From an uncultured Novosphingobium sp. (lineage in GTDB: Bacteria; Pseudomonadota; Alphaproteobacteria; Sphingomonadales; Sphingomonadaceae): a stretch of 64,000 nt of DNA. Within the stretch, counting starts at the first letter, position 1; each line of letters starts with the position of its first letter. Shown here in pieces: positions 43,018-51,019 of the stretch. Both the position numbers and the translations under genes were made by a program. The DNA lies in the NCBI GenBank assembly GCA_937996535.1, contig CALKVF010000075.1:1-64000 (forward strand). The letters run 5' to 3'. A model generated the notes under the pieces. The model did no database searches and was not told the DNA's origin. It saw only the letters and a list, made by a program, of their open reading frames with translations.

Positions 43018-43943
43018 CAGCGGGCCTCCTTGGGACGCAGGCCGAGCAGGTGGCAGATCGCGTAGCTCAGCTCGGCGCGGTTGAGAGTGTAGAAGTGGAA
43101 ATCGCGCACACCGCCCGCATAGAGCCGGCGGCAGAACTCGGCGGAGATCGTCGCGGCGACCAGCTGGCGCGAGGCGGGGTGGGTGTCGAGCCCTTCGAAC
43201 AGCCCGTCCATCCAGCCGGGGATCTGCGCCCCGCAGGCGGCCGCGAACTTGCGGGTCTGGGCGACGTTGGAAACGGGCAGGATGCCGGGGATCACCGGGG
43301 CATCGATCCCGGCGCGGGCCAGCTTGTCGCGAAAGCGGAAGAACACTTCGGGATCGAAGAAGAACTGGGTGATCGCGCGGCTGGCCCCGGCATCAAGCTT
43401 GCGCTTGAGATTGTCGATATCAGCCTCGGCGCTGGCGGCATCGGGGTGGGTTTCGGGATATGCCGCAACCGAGATGTCGAACGGGGCGATATCCTTGAGC
43501 CCAGCTACCAGTTCGGCGGCATTGGCATAGCCTTGGGGGTGCGGCTGGAACGGCACGCCGGGGGCGCCCATGTCGCCGCGCAGCGCTACCACGTGGCGCA
43601 CGCCGGCCTCCCAATAGGCTTCGGCGACTTCGCGGATTTCCGCCTTGCTCGCCTCGACGCAGGTGAGGTGGGCCGCCGCCGGCAGGCCGGCTTCGGCGAT
43701 GATCCGCGCGACCGTGCCGTGGGTGCGGTCGCGGGTCGAACCGCCCGCGCCATAAGTGACCGAGACGAACCGCGGGGCCAGCGGGGCCAGCGTGGTCACC
43801 ACGTCCCACAGCTGTTCCATCAGCGCGTCGGTCTTGGGCGGGAAGAATTCGAACGAGACGGCAATATCGCCCGGCAGCCCCGCGAACAGCGGAGTGTCGA
43901 GCGCGGTGCGCGCTTCGCGGAGGGCATCATAGCTGGGGGGCAT
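43017..43943 (-). CDS. metF: 5,10-methylenetetrahydrofolate reductase
   Basis: 308-residue FAD enzyme making 5-methyl-THF for methionine synthase. Motifs: VSFEFFPPKTDALMEQLW, FVSVTYGAGGSTRDRTH, HLTCVEASKAEIREVAEAYW, VVALRGDMGAPG and AITQFFFDPEVFFRF. ATG 43943, 10 bp after the sahR stop; the stop overlaps the next start in TGATG. All four genes of the operon therefore serve one pathway: methyl-THF supply, methionine synthesis and its regulation. Confidence 0.95.
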   Translation of the reverse strand: MPPSYDALREARTALDTPLFAGLPGDIAVSFEFFPPKTDALMEQLWDVVTTLAPLAPRFVSVTYGAGGSTRDRTHGTVARIIAEAGLPAAAHLTCVEASKAEIREVAEAYWEAGVRHVVALRGDMGAPGVPFQPHPQGYANAAELVAGLKDIAPFDISVAAYPETHPDAASAEADIDNLKRKLDAGASRAITQFFFDPEVFFRFRDKLARAGIDAPVIPGILPVSNVAQTRKFAAACGAQIPGWMDGLFEGLDTHPASRQLVAATISAEFCRRLYAGGVRDFHFYTLNRAELSYAICHLLGLRPKEAR

Positions 43944-43953
43944 CAGCGGGGGC

Positions 43954-44952
43954 CTAGATTGCAGTGGTGGAAGGGCGGGTTGCTTGAATACTCGGGGTTG
44001 GGGCGCCGGTGCGGGTGCCGGTCCAGATCTTGACGGTCAGCGGCTTGCCCGGCAGCGCGACAGGGGCCGCTGCCTCGAACCCGGCGTTGGACAGCAGCGC
44101 CAGCATCTGTTCGTCGGAGAAGCCAAGGCGGGCATGGGCGTGCGCGGTGCGCAGTTCTTCGCGGTCGTGCGCGGCGAAATCAACCACCGCAACCCGGCCG
44201 CCGGGGCGGGTCACGCGGGCGGCTTCGGCCAGCACGTCCTCGGGGGCCTGGGCATAGTGCAGCACCTGATGGAACAGCAGCGTGTCGAACCCGGCATCCG
44301 CAAAGGGCAGGGCGGTGAAATCGCCCTGGACCAGATCGACCCGGTCAGCCGGGAGATCCTGCAACCGCGCGCGGGCGACGCGGAGCATTTCCGGGCTCTT
44401 GTCGAACGCGGTGACGTGCTGGCTGAGCGGAGCAAACAGCTGCGCCATGCGCCCGGTGCCGGTGCCAACATCGAGCAGGTGGCCGAGTGACGCTTCGCCC
44501 AGCGCCTTGGCCAGCGCGGCTTCGACCGGGGCGTCGGGCGTGTGGAGATTGCGCAGCGTATCCCATTCGGCGGCGTGACGGGCGAAATAGCCCTGGGCGC
44601 TGGATTCGCGCGCGGCGCGGATCGCGGCCAGATGGCGGCGATCTTCGGCGCAGCGCGCGGCAAAGCCGGCGTCATCGCGCTCGGCCACGGCGAGCAGCCG
44701 CGCGGCGGCGGCCCCCAGCGGCGGGGCGCGGGTTTCGCTGATCGCGCTGCGCAGGAATACCCAGCTGCCTTCCTTGCGGCGTTCGGCCAGCCCCGCATCG
44801 CACAGTATACGGACATGGCGCGAGACGCGCGGCTGGCTTTGCCCCAGCACCTGCGCCAGTTCACCCACCGCCAGCTCCATATGAGCCAGCAGTCGCATGA
44901 TCCGTAGCCGGGTGGTATCGGCAAGGGCGCGCAGGGTGGGGTCGATCCGCAT
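43954..44952 (-). CDS. sahR: SahR-type regulator: ArsR HTH fused to SAM-methyltransferase-like sensor
   Basis: 332 residues. Residues 1-85 form an ArsR winged helix (LADTTRLRIMRLLAHMELAV, QSQPRVSRHVRILCDAGLAE). From about residue 140 there is a class I methyltransferase-like domain with motif I HLLDVGTGTGRMAQLF and GDFTALPFADAGFDTLLFH. This architecture is known as SahR, a repressor of methionine-cycle genes in Proteobacteria that senses S-adenosylhomocysteine with its methylase-like domain. Here it heads the metF-metH operon, and a perfect palindrome 10 bp upstream of the ATG fits autoregulation. The name rests on architecture, context and operator, not on a database search. Confidence 0.85.
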   Translation of the reverse strand: MRIDPTLRALADTTRLRIMRLLAHMELAVGELAQVLGQSQPRVSRHVRILCDAGLAERRKEGSWVFLRSAISETRAPPLGAAAARLLAVAERDDAGFAARCAEDRRHLAAIRAARESSAQGYFARHAAEWDTLRNLHTPDAPVEAALAKALGEASLGHLLDVGTGTGRMAQLFAPLSQHVTAFDKSPEMLRVARARLQDLPADRVDLVQGDFTALPFADAGFDTLLFHQVLHYAQAPEDVLAEAARVTRPGGRVAVVDFAAHDREELRTAHAHARLGFSDEQMLALLSNAGFEAAAPVALPGKPLTVKIWTGTRTGAPTPSIQATRPSTTAI

Positions 44953-44961
44953 GGGCGCATC

Positions 44962-44981
44962 ATATAAAGAAATCTTTATAT
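44962..44981. promoter_or_regulatory. palindromic operator, probable SahR site
   Basis: ATATAAAGA (44962-44970) and TCTTTATAT (44973-44981) form a perfect 9-bp-arm palindrome with a 2-bp centre, 10 bp upstream of the sahR ATG. On the minus strand it overlaps a plausible -10 (GATATA) spaced 17 bp from TTGTTC. It is an AT-rich island in GC-rich DNA. The form is that expected of ArsR-family sites, and the position implies repression of the whole sahR-metF-metH operon. Confidence 0.8.
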
Positions 44982-45032
44982 CTAATCAACTCCCCTTGAG
45001 AACAAGGCTGCGAATTGCGGGATTGCACTGGG

Positions 45033-45061
45033 TTGGCAGTCCCGGATCGCGTGGTTAGAGT
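45033..45061 (+). promoter_or_regulatory. probable sigma-70 promoter of the lipoprotein gene
   Basis: TTGGCA (45033-45038), 17 bp, TAGAGT (45056-45061). It lies about 70 bp upstream of the small lipoprotein ATG at 45132 and points away from sahR. Confidence 0.45.
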
Positions 45062-45131
45062 GCCCATGAACGCAGCGGATCACACCGGCGCGTTCGGTGC
45101 AGGATTTCAGCGAATTGAGAAGGCCGAACCG

Positions 45132-45356
45132 ATGACCAAGCTTGCTTCCCTTGCCCTTGCCGTGACCGCTCTTGCCCTTGCGGGTTGCGGCAGTTCGGAA
45201 AGCGCCAAGGAAGAAGCCCAGCCGGAAAACGTCGAGATGCCGGCCGAAGAAGCCGTGGGCGATATCGAGGCGACTCCGGCGGCCGATGCGGCGGCCGAGC
45301 CCGGCGCCGATGCCACCACAGCGGCTGAGGCACCCGCCCCTGCGACCAAGCCCTAA
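45132..45356 (+). CDS. small Ala/Glu-rich lipoprotein
   Basis: 74 residues. A signal sequence (MTKLASLALAVTALALAG) is followed by a lipobox LAGC with the lipidated Cys at about residue 19. The mature peptide is short, acidic and rich in Ala, Glu and Pro (EEAQPENVEMPAEEAVGD, then alanine-rich to the end). It is probably outer-membrane-anchored and disordered; function unknown. GAGAAGG precedes the ATG at 45132. A promoter upstream and a terminator downstream make it a single-gene unit. Confidence 0.75.
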   Translation: MTKLASLALAVTALALAGCGSSESAKEEAQPENVEMPAEEAVGDIEATPAADAAAEPGADATTAAEAPAPATKP

Positions 45357-45381
45357 CCGGCACGCACCAGTTCACCGAGGG

Positions 45382-45418
45382 CGGGCGGCTTTCCATCTGG
45401 AGAGCCGCCCGTTTTCTG
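45382..45418 (+). terminator. intrinsic terminator after the small lipoprotein gene
   Basis: CGGGCGGCT (45382-45390) pairs with AGCCGCCCG (45403-45411), 12-nt loop, followed by TTTTCTGT. It begins 26 bp after the lipoprotein stop. Confidence 0.8.
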
Positions 45419-45447
45419 TCAGGGCAAGGCGTGGTAAGGCGCTGGCT

Positions 45448-45654
45448 ATGCGCAAAATCCTGATAGCATTGGCCCTCGTGGCTGCCGGCGGCTGCACCAA
45501 GGCCGACAATGAACCCGGCCCCGGCGGCGTGACCGTGGGCGAAGCCCGTGCGCTTGATGAAGCGGCCGAGATGATCGAGAGCCAGACCCTGCCGAGCGAA
45601 GCCGCGCCAAGCAGCGCGCCAGCACCAGCAAAGCCCGCGCCCGCCCGGCGCTAG
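45448..45654 (+). CDS. second small lipoprotein
   Basis: 68 residues. A signal sequence (MRKILIALALVAAGG) precedes Cys16 (AAGGCTKADNE), a weaker lipobox than the previous gene's. The mature part includes GGVTVGEARALDEAAEMIES and a Pro/Ala-rich end (SSAPAPAKPAPARR). ATG at 45448 with AAGG upstream at a usual distance. Its last 4 bp overlap the convergent IclR gene. Function unknown. It follows a similar small lipoprotein gene but after a terminator, so it is probably expressed independently. Confidence 0.65.
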   Translation: MRKILIALALVAAGGCTKADNEPGPGGVTVGEARALDEAAEMIESQTLPSEAAPSSAPAPAKPAPARR

Positions 45655-46391
45655 GCCCGGCCCCCCAGCGTGGCGGCCAGCCCGGCCAGCGCTTCGCCGA
45701 GCCGGGCGAGCCCGGCGCTGTCGCGCGAATTGGCGAAGATCGAGGCCGAGATGCACAGCCGCGCGTTGCTTGATACCGCGAGCCGGCAGCCGAGCGAGCA
45801 GATCCCGGCATGGCCGTGGCCATCGTCGATCGCATAGCCCGCTGCGCCCGCGCGTTCGACCTGCTGGGCATAGTCGGCAAAGGCCAGTGGGCTTTGCCAG
45901 CGCACTGCATCGTAGCGCCGCCGCAGTTCGGCCGATGATATGCCCTCGCTGGCGGCGAGCGCCCGTCCGGTCGCCCCGCCGCCGATTGGCTGGCGCTGGC
46001 CGATGACCATCAGGATGCGCGTGGCCGCGCCGCTTTCGGCCAGGGCGACCAGTTCGAGCCGGTCGCTCGATACCGCGTGCCACAGCCCTAGCGTGGCCTC
46101 GTGCGTCTGGGCGAAGGTGCCAAGTGCCGGGCGGGTGGCGGCGATCACCTGGTCCAGCGCGCCGCGCGCAAAATCCAGTCGGGCCCAGCCCGAGGCCGCG
46201 CGGTAGAGCTTGGCCGCCCCGCCGCGTTCAACCATGCCCTCGGCCACCAGGGTGCGCAGCAGGTTGAGGCAGCTTGACGGGCTGAGCACCAGATCGCGCG
46301 CGATCTCCGACAGCGTCAGCCCCGCCGGGTGCGAGGAGAGCAGCCGCAGAATGGCGAAAGCTTGCGAGACGGAGCGCACCGGACCGGACAT
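45651..46391 (-). CDS. IclR family transcriptional regulator
   Basis: 246 residues. The N-terminal winged helix (VRSVSQAFAILRLLSSHPAG, LTLSEIARDLVLSPSSCLNL) is followed by a GAF-like effector domain (LGLWHAVSSDRLELVALAES, QPIGGGATGRALAASEG). IclR proteins usually control a nearby catabolic operon and bind an acid or CoA-related metabolite. It is divergent from a six-gene acyl-CoA degradation operon, 104 bp away, with repeated and palindromic motifs between. ATG 46391. The effector is unknown. Confidence 0.88.
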   Translation of the reverse strand: MSGPVRSVSQAFAILRLLSSHPAGLTLSEIARDLVLSPSSCLNLLRTLVAEGMVERGGAAKLYRAASGWARLDFARGALDQVIAATRPALGTFAQTHEATLGLWHAVSSDRLELVALAESGAATRILMVIGQRQPIGGGATGRALAASEGISSAELRRRYDAVRWQSPLAFADYAQQVERAGAAGYAIDDGHGHAGICSLGCRLAVSSNARLCISASIFANSRDSAGLARLGEALAGLAATLGGRA

Positions 46392-46405
46392 CGGCTGACG
46401 ATACT

Positions 46406-46443
46406 TTTCACAATGATGAAAGACAATTCCAAATGATGAATTG
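46406..46443. promoter_or_regulatory. candidate IclR operator region
   Basis: Between the divergent starts: AATGATGAA is directly repeated at 46412-46420 and 46432-46440 (20-bp period, two helical turns). TTTCA/TGAAA (46406-46410, 46417-46421) and CAATTC/GAATTG (46424-46429, 46438-46443) are inverted repeats. The AT-rich patch is unusual for this DNA and sits 15-52 bp from the IclR start. Binding by the adjacent IclR protein is inference. Confidence 0.5.
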
Positions 46444-46495
46444 GCTTTCCCTTGCCGCGCCGGCTTGCGAAGATGCCCGCAAACAGGAGATTCGG

Positions 46496-47413
46496 ATGTC
46501 GGGAATGCTTGAAGGAAAGGTCGTCGCGATCACCGGGGCCGGGCGCGGCGTGGGCCGCGAAATCGCGCTGCTCTGCGCGAAGCATGGCGCGGCCGTGGTG
46601 GTCAACGATCCGGGCGTGGGCGGCGGCGGCGAAGGCGGCGATGCCGGTCCGGCGCAGCAGACCGTGGACGATATCGTGGCCGCCGGCGGCAAGGCATGGG
46701 CCAACCTTGCCAGCGTGGCCGATCCGGTTGGCGCGGCGACGATCATCGAAGACGCGGTGCAGCGCTTCGGGCGGATCGATGCCGTGGTCAACAACGCGGG
46801 CATCCTGCGCGATACCATCTGGCACAAGATGAGCCACGAGGACTGGCGCGCGGTGATCGACGTCAATCTCAACGGCCCGTTCAACGTCTGCAAGGCGGCG
46901 ACGCCTTATTTCCGCGAGCAGCAATCGGGCAGTTTCATCCACTTCACCTCCACCTCGGGCCTGATCGGCAATGTGGGCCAGGCCAACTATTCGGCGGCCA
47001 AGCTGGGGTTGGTGGCACTGTCGCAGTCGATCGCGCTCGACATGGCGCGCGCGGGCGTGCGCTCTAACTGCATCGCGCCTTTCGCGTGGAGCCGGATGAC
47101 CGCCTCGATCCCCGCTGAAACGCCCGAGCAGAAGCAGCGGGTCGAACGGCTCAAGACGATGAGCGCCGACAAGATCGCGCCGCTGGTTGTCTATCTCGCC
47201 TCTGATGCCTCAAAGGCTGTGACCAACCAGATCTTCTCGGTCCGCAAGAACGAGATCGTGCTCTACAACAAGCCGCGCCCGATCCGCTCGATGACCAAGC
47301 TTGAAGGCTGGACGCCAGAGGCCATCGCCGACGAGCTGATCCCCGCCTTCACGCCGAGCTTCGCGCGCGCCGACGAGGTTTCGGCCCACGTCTTCCCTTA
47401 TGACCCGATCTGA
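46496..47413 (+). CDS. short-chain dehydrogenase (3-hydroxyacyl-CoA-dehydrogenase-like)
   Basis: 305 residues. NAD-binding motif VAITGAGRGVGREIALLCAK, then NNAGILRDTIWHKMSHEDW, catalytic Ser in FTSTSGLIGNVGQ and YSAAK (Tyr-x3-Lys). The sequence PGVGGGGEGGDAGPAQQTVDD after the second strand is typical of the (3R)-hydroxyacyl-CoA dehydrogenase part of MFE-2-like SDRs. ATG 46496 with CAGGAG upstream. First gene of the cassette controlled by the divergent IclR gene; probably oxidises the 3-hydroxyacyl-CoA made by the hydratase. Confidence 0.9.
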   Translation: MSGMLEGKVVAITGAGRGVGREIALLCAKHGAAVVVNDPGVGGGGEGGDAGPAQQTVDDIVAAGGKAWANLASVADPVGAATIIEDAVQRFGRIDAVVNNAGILRDTIWHKMSHEDWRAVIDVNLNGPFNVCKAATPYFREQQSGSFIHFTSTSGLIGNVGQANYSAAKLGLVALSQSIALDMARAGVRSNCIAPFAWSRMTASIPAETPEQKQRVERLKTMSADKIAPLVVYLASDASKAVTNQIFSVRKNEIVLYNKPRPIRSMTKLEGWTPEAIADELIPAFTPSFARADEVSAHVFPYDPI

Positions 47414-47423
47414 GGACCACGCC

Positions 47424-48593
47424 ATGACCCAGGGTATGGATGCCGATGCCTTTGAGCAGTTCATCGACCAGTTGCGCCGCTATGTGCGCGAGCGGCTGAT
47501 CCCGGCGGAAAAGACGATCATCGAAACCGACCAGATCCCCGCCGAGATTCTGGATGAAATGCGCGACATGGGGCTGTTCGGCCTGACCATGCCCGAGGAA
47601 TACGGCGGCGCGGGGATGAACATCACCCAGTATGCGCGAACCATCAATACGCTGTCCTATGCCATGCCGGCGTTCCGCTCGATCATCTCGATCAACATCG
47701 GGATGGTCTGCTCGGCGCTCAAGAACGGCGGGACCGAGGCGCAGAAGGCCGAATGGCTGCCGCGTCTGGCTGCGGGCGAAATTGCCTGCTTTGGCCTGAC
47801 CGAACCGGGTTCCGGCTCTGACTCTGCCGCGATGCAGACCATGGCGGTGAAGAGCGGCAATGGCTGGGTGCTCAATGGCACCAAACGCTACATCACCAAT
47901 TCGCCCTTCGCCAAGGTGGCGCTGATCATGGCGCGGACCGCCAAGGAAGCCCTGCCCAAGAACGCGCACGTCTCGGCCTTCCTGGTGCCGATGGACACGC
48001 CTGGCGTTGCAGTTGGCAAGTCGGACAAGAAGATGGGGCAATCGGGCAGCCACATCGCCGATATCATCATGGACAATGTCCAGCTGCCCGCCGATGCGCT
48101 GCTGGGCGACAGCGAGGGCAAGGGCTTCATCTATGCGATGAAGAGCCTCGACAATGGCCGGATCTCGGTTGGGGCTGCGGCCACCGGCTATGCCCGCCGC
48201 GCGCTCGATTCCGCGATCCGCTACGCCAATGAGCGCAAGGCCTTTGGTGAACCGATCGCCAACTTCCAGCTGATCCAGCAGATGCTCGCCGATAGCGAGA
48301 TCGAGATCTACGCGGCCGAAGCGATGATGCAGGACGTGACCGCGCGCGCCGATGCGGGCGAGAACGTGCTGCGCAAGGCCGCCGCCTTCAAGGTCTTTGC
48401 CTCCGAGATGTGCGGCCGCGTGGTTGACCGCGTGGTGCAGGTCTATGGCGGTGCGGGCTACCTCGCCGAATACGATGCCGAACGCTTCTTCCGTGATGCC
48501 CGGATCTACCGCATCTACGAAGGCACGACCCAGATCCTCCAGCTCCAGATCGCCAAGCACATGCTGCGCGAATGGGCCGCAGAGCAGGGCTGA
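47424..48593 (+). CDS. acyl-CoA dehydrogenase
   Basis: 389-residue flavoenzyme of normal length. Family signatures: FGLTMPEEYGGAGMN, FGLTEPGSGSDSAAMQT, RYITNSPFAKV and the catalytic Glu366 in RIYEGTTQILQLQIAKHML. It introduces a trans-2 double bond in an acyl-CoA, passing electrons to ETF. ATG at 47424 with GAGGA just upstream, 10 bp after the SDR stop. A second, longer acyl-CoA dehydrogenase lies three genes on, so the pathway may need two dehydrogenations. Confidence 0.93.
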   Translation: MTQGMDADAFEQFIDQLRRYVRERLIPAEKTIIETDQIPAEILDEMRDMGLFGLTMPEEYGGAGMNITQYARTINTLSYAMPAFRSIISINIGMVCSALKNGGTEAQKAEWLPRLAAGEIACFGLTEPGSGSDSAAMQTMAVKSGNGWVLNGTKRYITNSPFAKVALIMARTAKEALPKNAHVSAFLVPMDTPGVAVGKSDKKMGQSGSHIADIIMDNVQLPADALLGDSEGKGFIYAMKSLDNGRISVGAAATGYARRALDSAIRYANERKAFGEPIANFQLIQQMLADSEIEIYAAEAMMQDVTARADAGENVLRKAAAFKVFASEMCGRVVDRVVQVYGGAGYLAEYDAERFFRDARIYRIYEGTTQILQLQIAKHMLREWAAEQG

Positions 48594-48599
48594 CCGGCA

Positions 48600-49805
48600 A
48601 TGTATGACATTCTCAGCGGCCTCTCGGTGGTCGAGGTTTCCTCCTTCGTCGCCTCGCCCACGGCGGGGCTCTACATGGCGCAATTCGGCGCCGACGTGAT
48701 CCGGGTCGACCAGATCGGCGGTGGGCAGGATTTCCGGCGCTGGCCGGTGACCGAACACAACGATTCGCTTGGCTGGGAAAACCTCAACCGCGCCAAGCGC
48801 AGCCTCGCGCTCGATTTCGGCAAGCCCGAAGCCCGCGAATTGCTGACCGAGCTGATCCGCAAGACCGGGCAATTGATCACCAACCTTCCGGTGACCGGCT
48901 TTCTCGCGCATGACCGGCTGGCCGAAGGCCGGCCCGATCTGGTCACGGTGCGGGTGATGGGCTGGCCCGATGGCTCGGTGGCGCTCGATTACACCGCCAA
49001 TGCGGCGGTGGGTTACACCGCGCTGACCGGCCCGCTCGAAGACCCCCGCCCGGTCAACCACGTGCTTCCGGCCTGGGATCTCCTGACCGGGGCCTATGCC
49101 GCCTTTGCGCTGCTGGCCGCGATCCGCCGCCGCGATGCCACGGGCCTTGGCGGGGAAGTGCGCCTGCCGCTCAGCGACATCGCGATGGGCAGCGCCGCCA
49201 ATCTCGGCCGGGTGGCCGAAGTGCTCTATACCGGGCGTGACCGCGAACGGCTGGGCAATGCCGTGTTCGGCACCGTCGGGCGCGATTTCGTGACCCGCGA
49301 TGGCACGCGGCTGATGATCGTCGCGATCAACGAGCGGCAATGGCAGGGGCTGGTCAAGGCGCTGGGCCTTACCGAAGGGCTGGCCGCGCTCGAAGCGCAG
49401 CTGGGCGTGACCTTTGCCGGCGATGATGGTGCCCGCTTTACCCACCGTGCGCCGATCTTTGCCCTGATCGAAGCCGAAGTCGGCAAATACGATCACGCCG
49501 ATCTTGCCGCGCTGCTCGATGGCAACGGCGTGGTTCACGGCCCCTATCGCACCATGGTCGAGGCGGTGAACGATCCCCGTCTGGTGACCGCCAACCCGAT
49601 GTTCGCGCCCAGCGACGACAATCCCTCGGGCTTTGCCTATCCAGCGGCCGGCGCCTTTGCCACCGTGCCCCAGCTCGAACGCAAGCCCGCTGCGCCCGCA
49701 CCGCGCAATGGCCAGCACAGCGAGGCGGTCCTCGCCGATGTGCTCGGCCTCTCCTCGGGCGAAATCGCCCGCCTGATCGACTCTGGAATCGTAGGAACCG
49801 ACTGA
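48600..49805 (+). CDS. class III (CaiB/BaiF) CoA-transferase
   Basis: 401 residues. N-terminal LSVVEVSSFVASPTAGLYMAQ, GADVIRVD, and ENLNRAKRSLALDFGKPEAR are family hallmarks. The catalytic Asp is D160 in LPAWDLLTGAYAAFALLAA. It would move CoA from a donor acyl-CoA to a free acid, activating the substrate or exchanging CoA on an intermediate without ATP. Start 6 bp after the dehydrogenase stop; the stop overlaps the thiolase start by one base. Confidence 0.92.
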   Translation: MYDILSGLSVVEVSSFVASPTAGLYMAQFGADVIRVDQIGGGQDFRRWPVTEHNDSLGWENLNRAKRSLALDFGKPEARELLTELIRKTGQLITNLPVTGFLAHDRLAEGRPDLVTVRVMGWPDGSVALDYTANAAVGYTALTGPLEDPRPVNHVLPAWDLLTGAYAAFALLAAIRRRDATGLGGEVRLPLSDIAMGSAANLGRVAEVLYTGRDRERLGNAVFGTVGRDFVTRDGTRLMIVAINERQWQGLVKALGLTEGLAALEAQLGVTFAGDDGARFTHRAPIFALIEAEVGKYDHADLAALLDGNGVVHGPYRTMVEAVNDPRLVTANPMFAPSDDNPSGFAYPAAGAFATVPQLERKPAAPAPRNGQHSEAVLADVLGLSSGEIARLIDSGIVGTD

Positions 49806-51019
49806 TGACCAAGCTTCGCCGCGCAGCCATTGTTTCCCCCATCCGCACGCCGGTCGGCAAGTTCGGCGGGGCGCTTGCCTCGGTCACCGCCGGGCAGCTC
49901 GGCGCGGAGATCCTCAAAGCGCTGATGGCGCGCACCAAGATTGACCCTTCGCGGGTCGACGACGTGGTGTTCAGCCAGGGCTATGGCAACGGCGAAGCGC
50001 CGTGCATTGGTCACTGGTCGTGGTTGCTGGCCGGGTTGCCCGAAGAAGTGCCGGGCTATCAGCTTGATCGGCGCTGCGGCTCGGGCCTGCAGGCGATCAT
50101 CAACGCCGCGATGATGGTGCAGACCGGCATGAGCGATGTCGTCGTTGCGGGCGGCTGCGAGTCCATGTCGAACGTCGAACATTACTCCACCGACGTGCGC
50201 AAGGGCGTGCGCGCGGGCAACCTGACCCTGCATGACCGCCTGACCCGCGGGCGCGTGATGAGCCAGCCGATTGAGCGTTACGGCGTGATCTCGGGGATGA
50301 TCGAGACGGCCGAAAACCTCGCCAAGGACTGGAACATCAGCCGCGAGGCGTGTGATGCCTATGCCGTGCGCAGCCATCAGCGCGCCGCTGCCGCCTGGGC
50401 CAACAATCTCTTCGCCGACGAACTGGTGCCGATCGCTGTGCCGCAGAAGAAGGGTGATCCCGTGGTGTTCGACCACGACGAGGGCTACCGCGCCGACGCG
50501 ACGATGGAGACGCTCGGCAAGCTGCGTGCGCTCGAAGGCGGCGTGGTGACGGCGGGCAACGCCAGCCAGCAGAACGATGCTGCTGCCGCCTGCCTGGTGG
50601 TTGCGGAAGACAAGCTCGAAGAGCTGGGACTTGAGCCCATCGCCTACTTCCATAGCTGGGCTGCCGCCGGTTGCGATCCCAGCCGCATGGGCTATGGCCC
50701 GGTCCCCGCGACCGAGCGCCTGTTCGCCCGCAACGGCCTCTCGCTCGGCGACATGGGCCTGATCGAACTCAACGAAGCCTTCGCGCCGCAGGTGCTGGCC
50801 TGCCTCAAGGGCTGGGGTTGGTCGGACGATGACAGCCGCCATGACATCCTCAACGTCAATGGTTCGGGCATTTCGCTGGGCCACCCGATCGGCGCGACCG
50901 GCGGGCGCATCCTTGCCAACCTGACCCGCGAAATGCAGCGCCGTGACGTGAAGTACGGGCTTGAAACCATGTGCATCGGCGGCGGTCAAGGCATCGCGGC
51001 GGTGTTCGAAAAGGCATGA
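49805..51019 (+). CDS. thiolase / acetyl-CoA acyltransferase
   Basis: 404 residues. All catalytic residues are present: C91 in DRRCGSGLQAI, H360 in ISLGHPIGATGG and C390 in ETMCIGGGQGIAAVF. The N-terminus RRAAIVSPIRTPVGKFGGAL is typical. Expected to cleave a 3-ketoacyl-CoA as the last step of the cassette. It overlaps the CoA-transferase stop and its own stop overlaps the next ATG (ATGA), so translation is coupled on both sides. It is clearly distinct in sequence from the thiolase at 21847-23022. Confidence 0.94.
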   Translation: MTKLRRAAIVSPIRTPVGKFGGALASVTAGQLGAEILKALMARTKIDPSRVDDVVFSQGYGNGEAPCIGHWSWLLAGLPEEVPGYQLDRRCGSGLQAIINAAMMVQTGMSDVVVAGGCESMSNVEHYSTDVRKGVRAGNLTLHDRLTRGRVMSQPIERYGVISGMIETAENLAKDWNISREACDAYAVRSHQRAAAAWANNLFADELVPIAVPQKKGDPVVFDHDEGYRADATMETLGKLRALEGGVVTAGNASQQNDAAAACLVVAEDKLEELGLEPIAYFHSWAAAGCDPSRMGYGPVPATERLFARNGLSLGDMGLIELNEAFAPQVLACLKGWGWSDDDSRHDILNVNGSGISLGHPIGATGGRILANLTREMQRRDVKYGLETMCIGGGQGIAAVFEKA

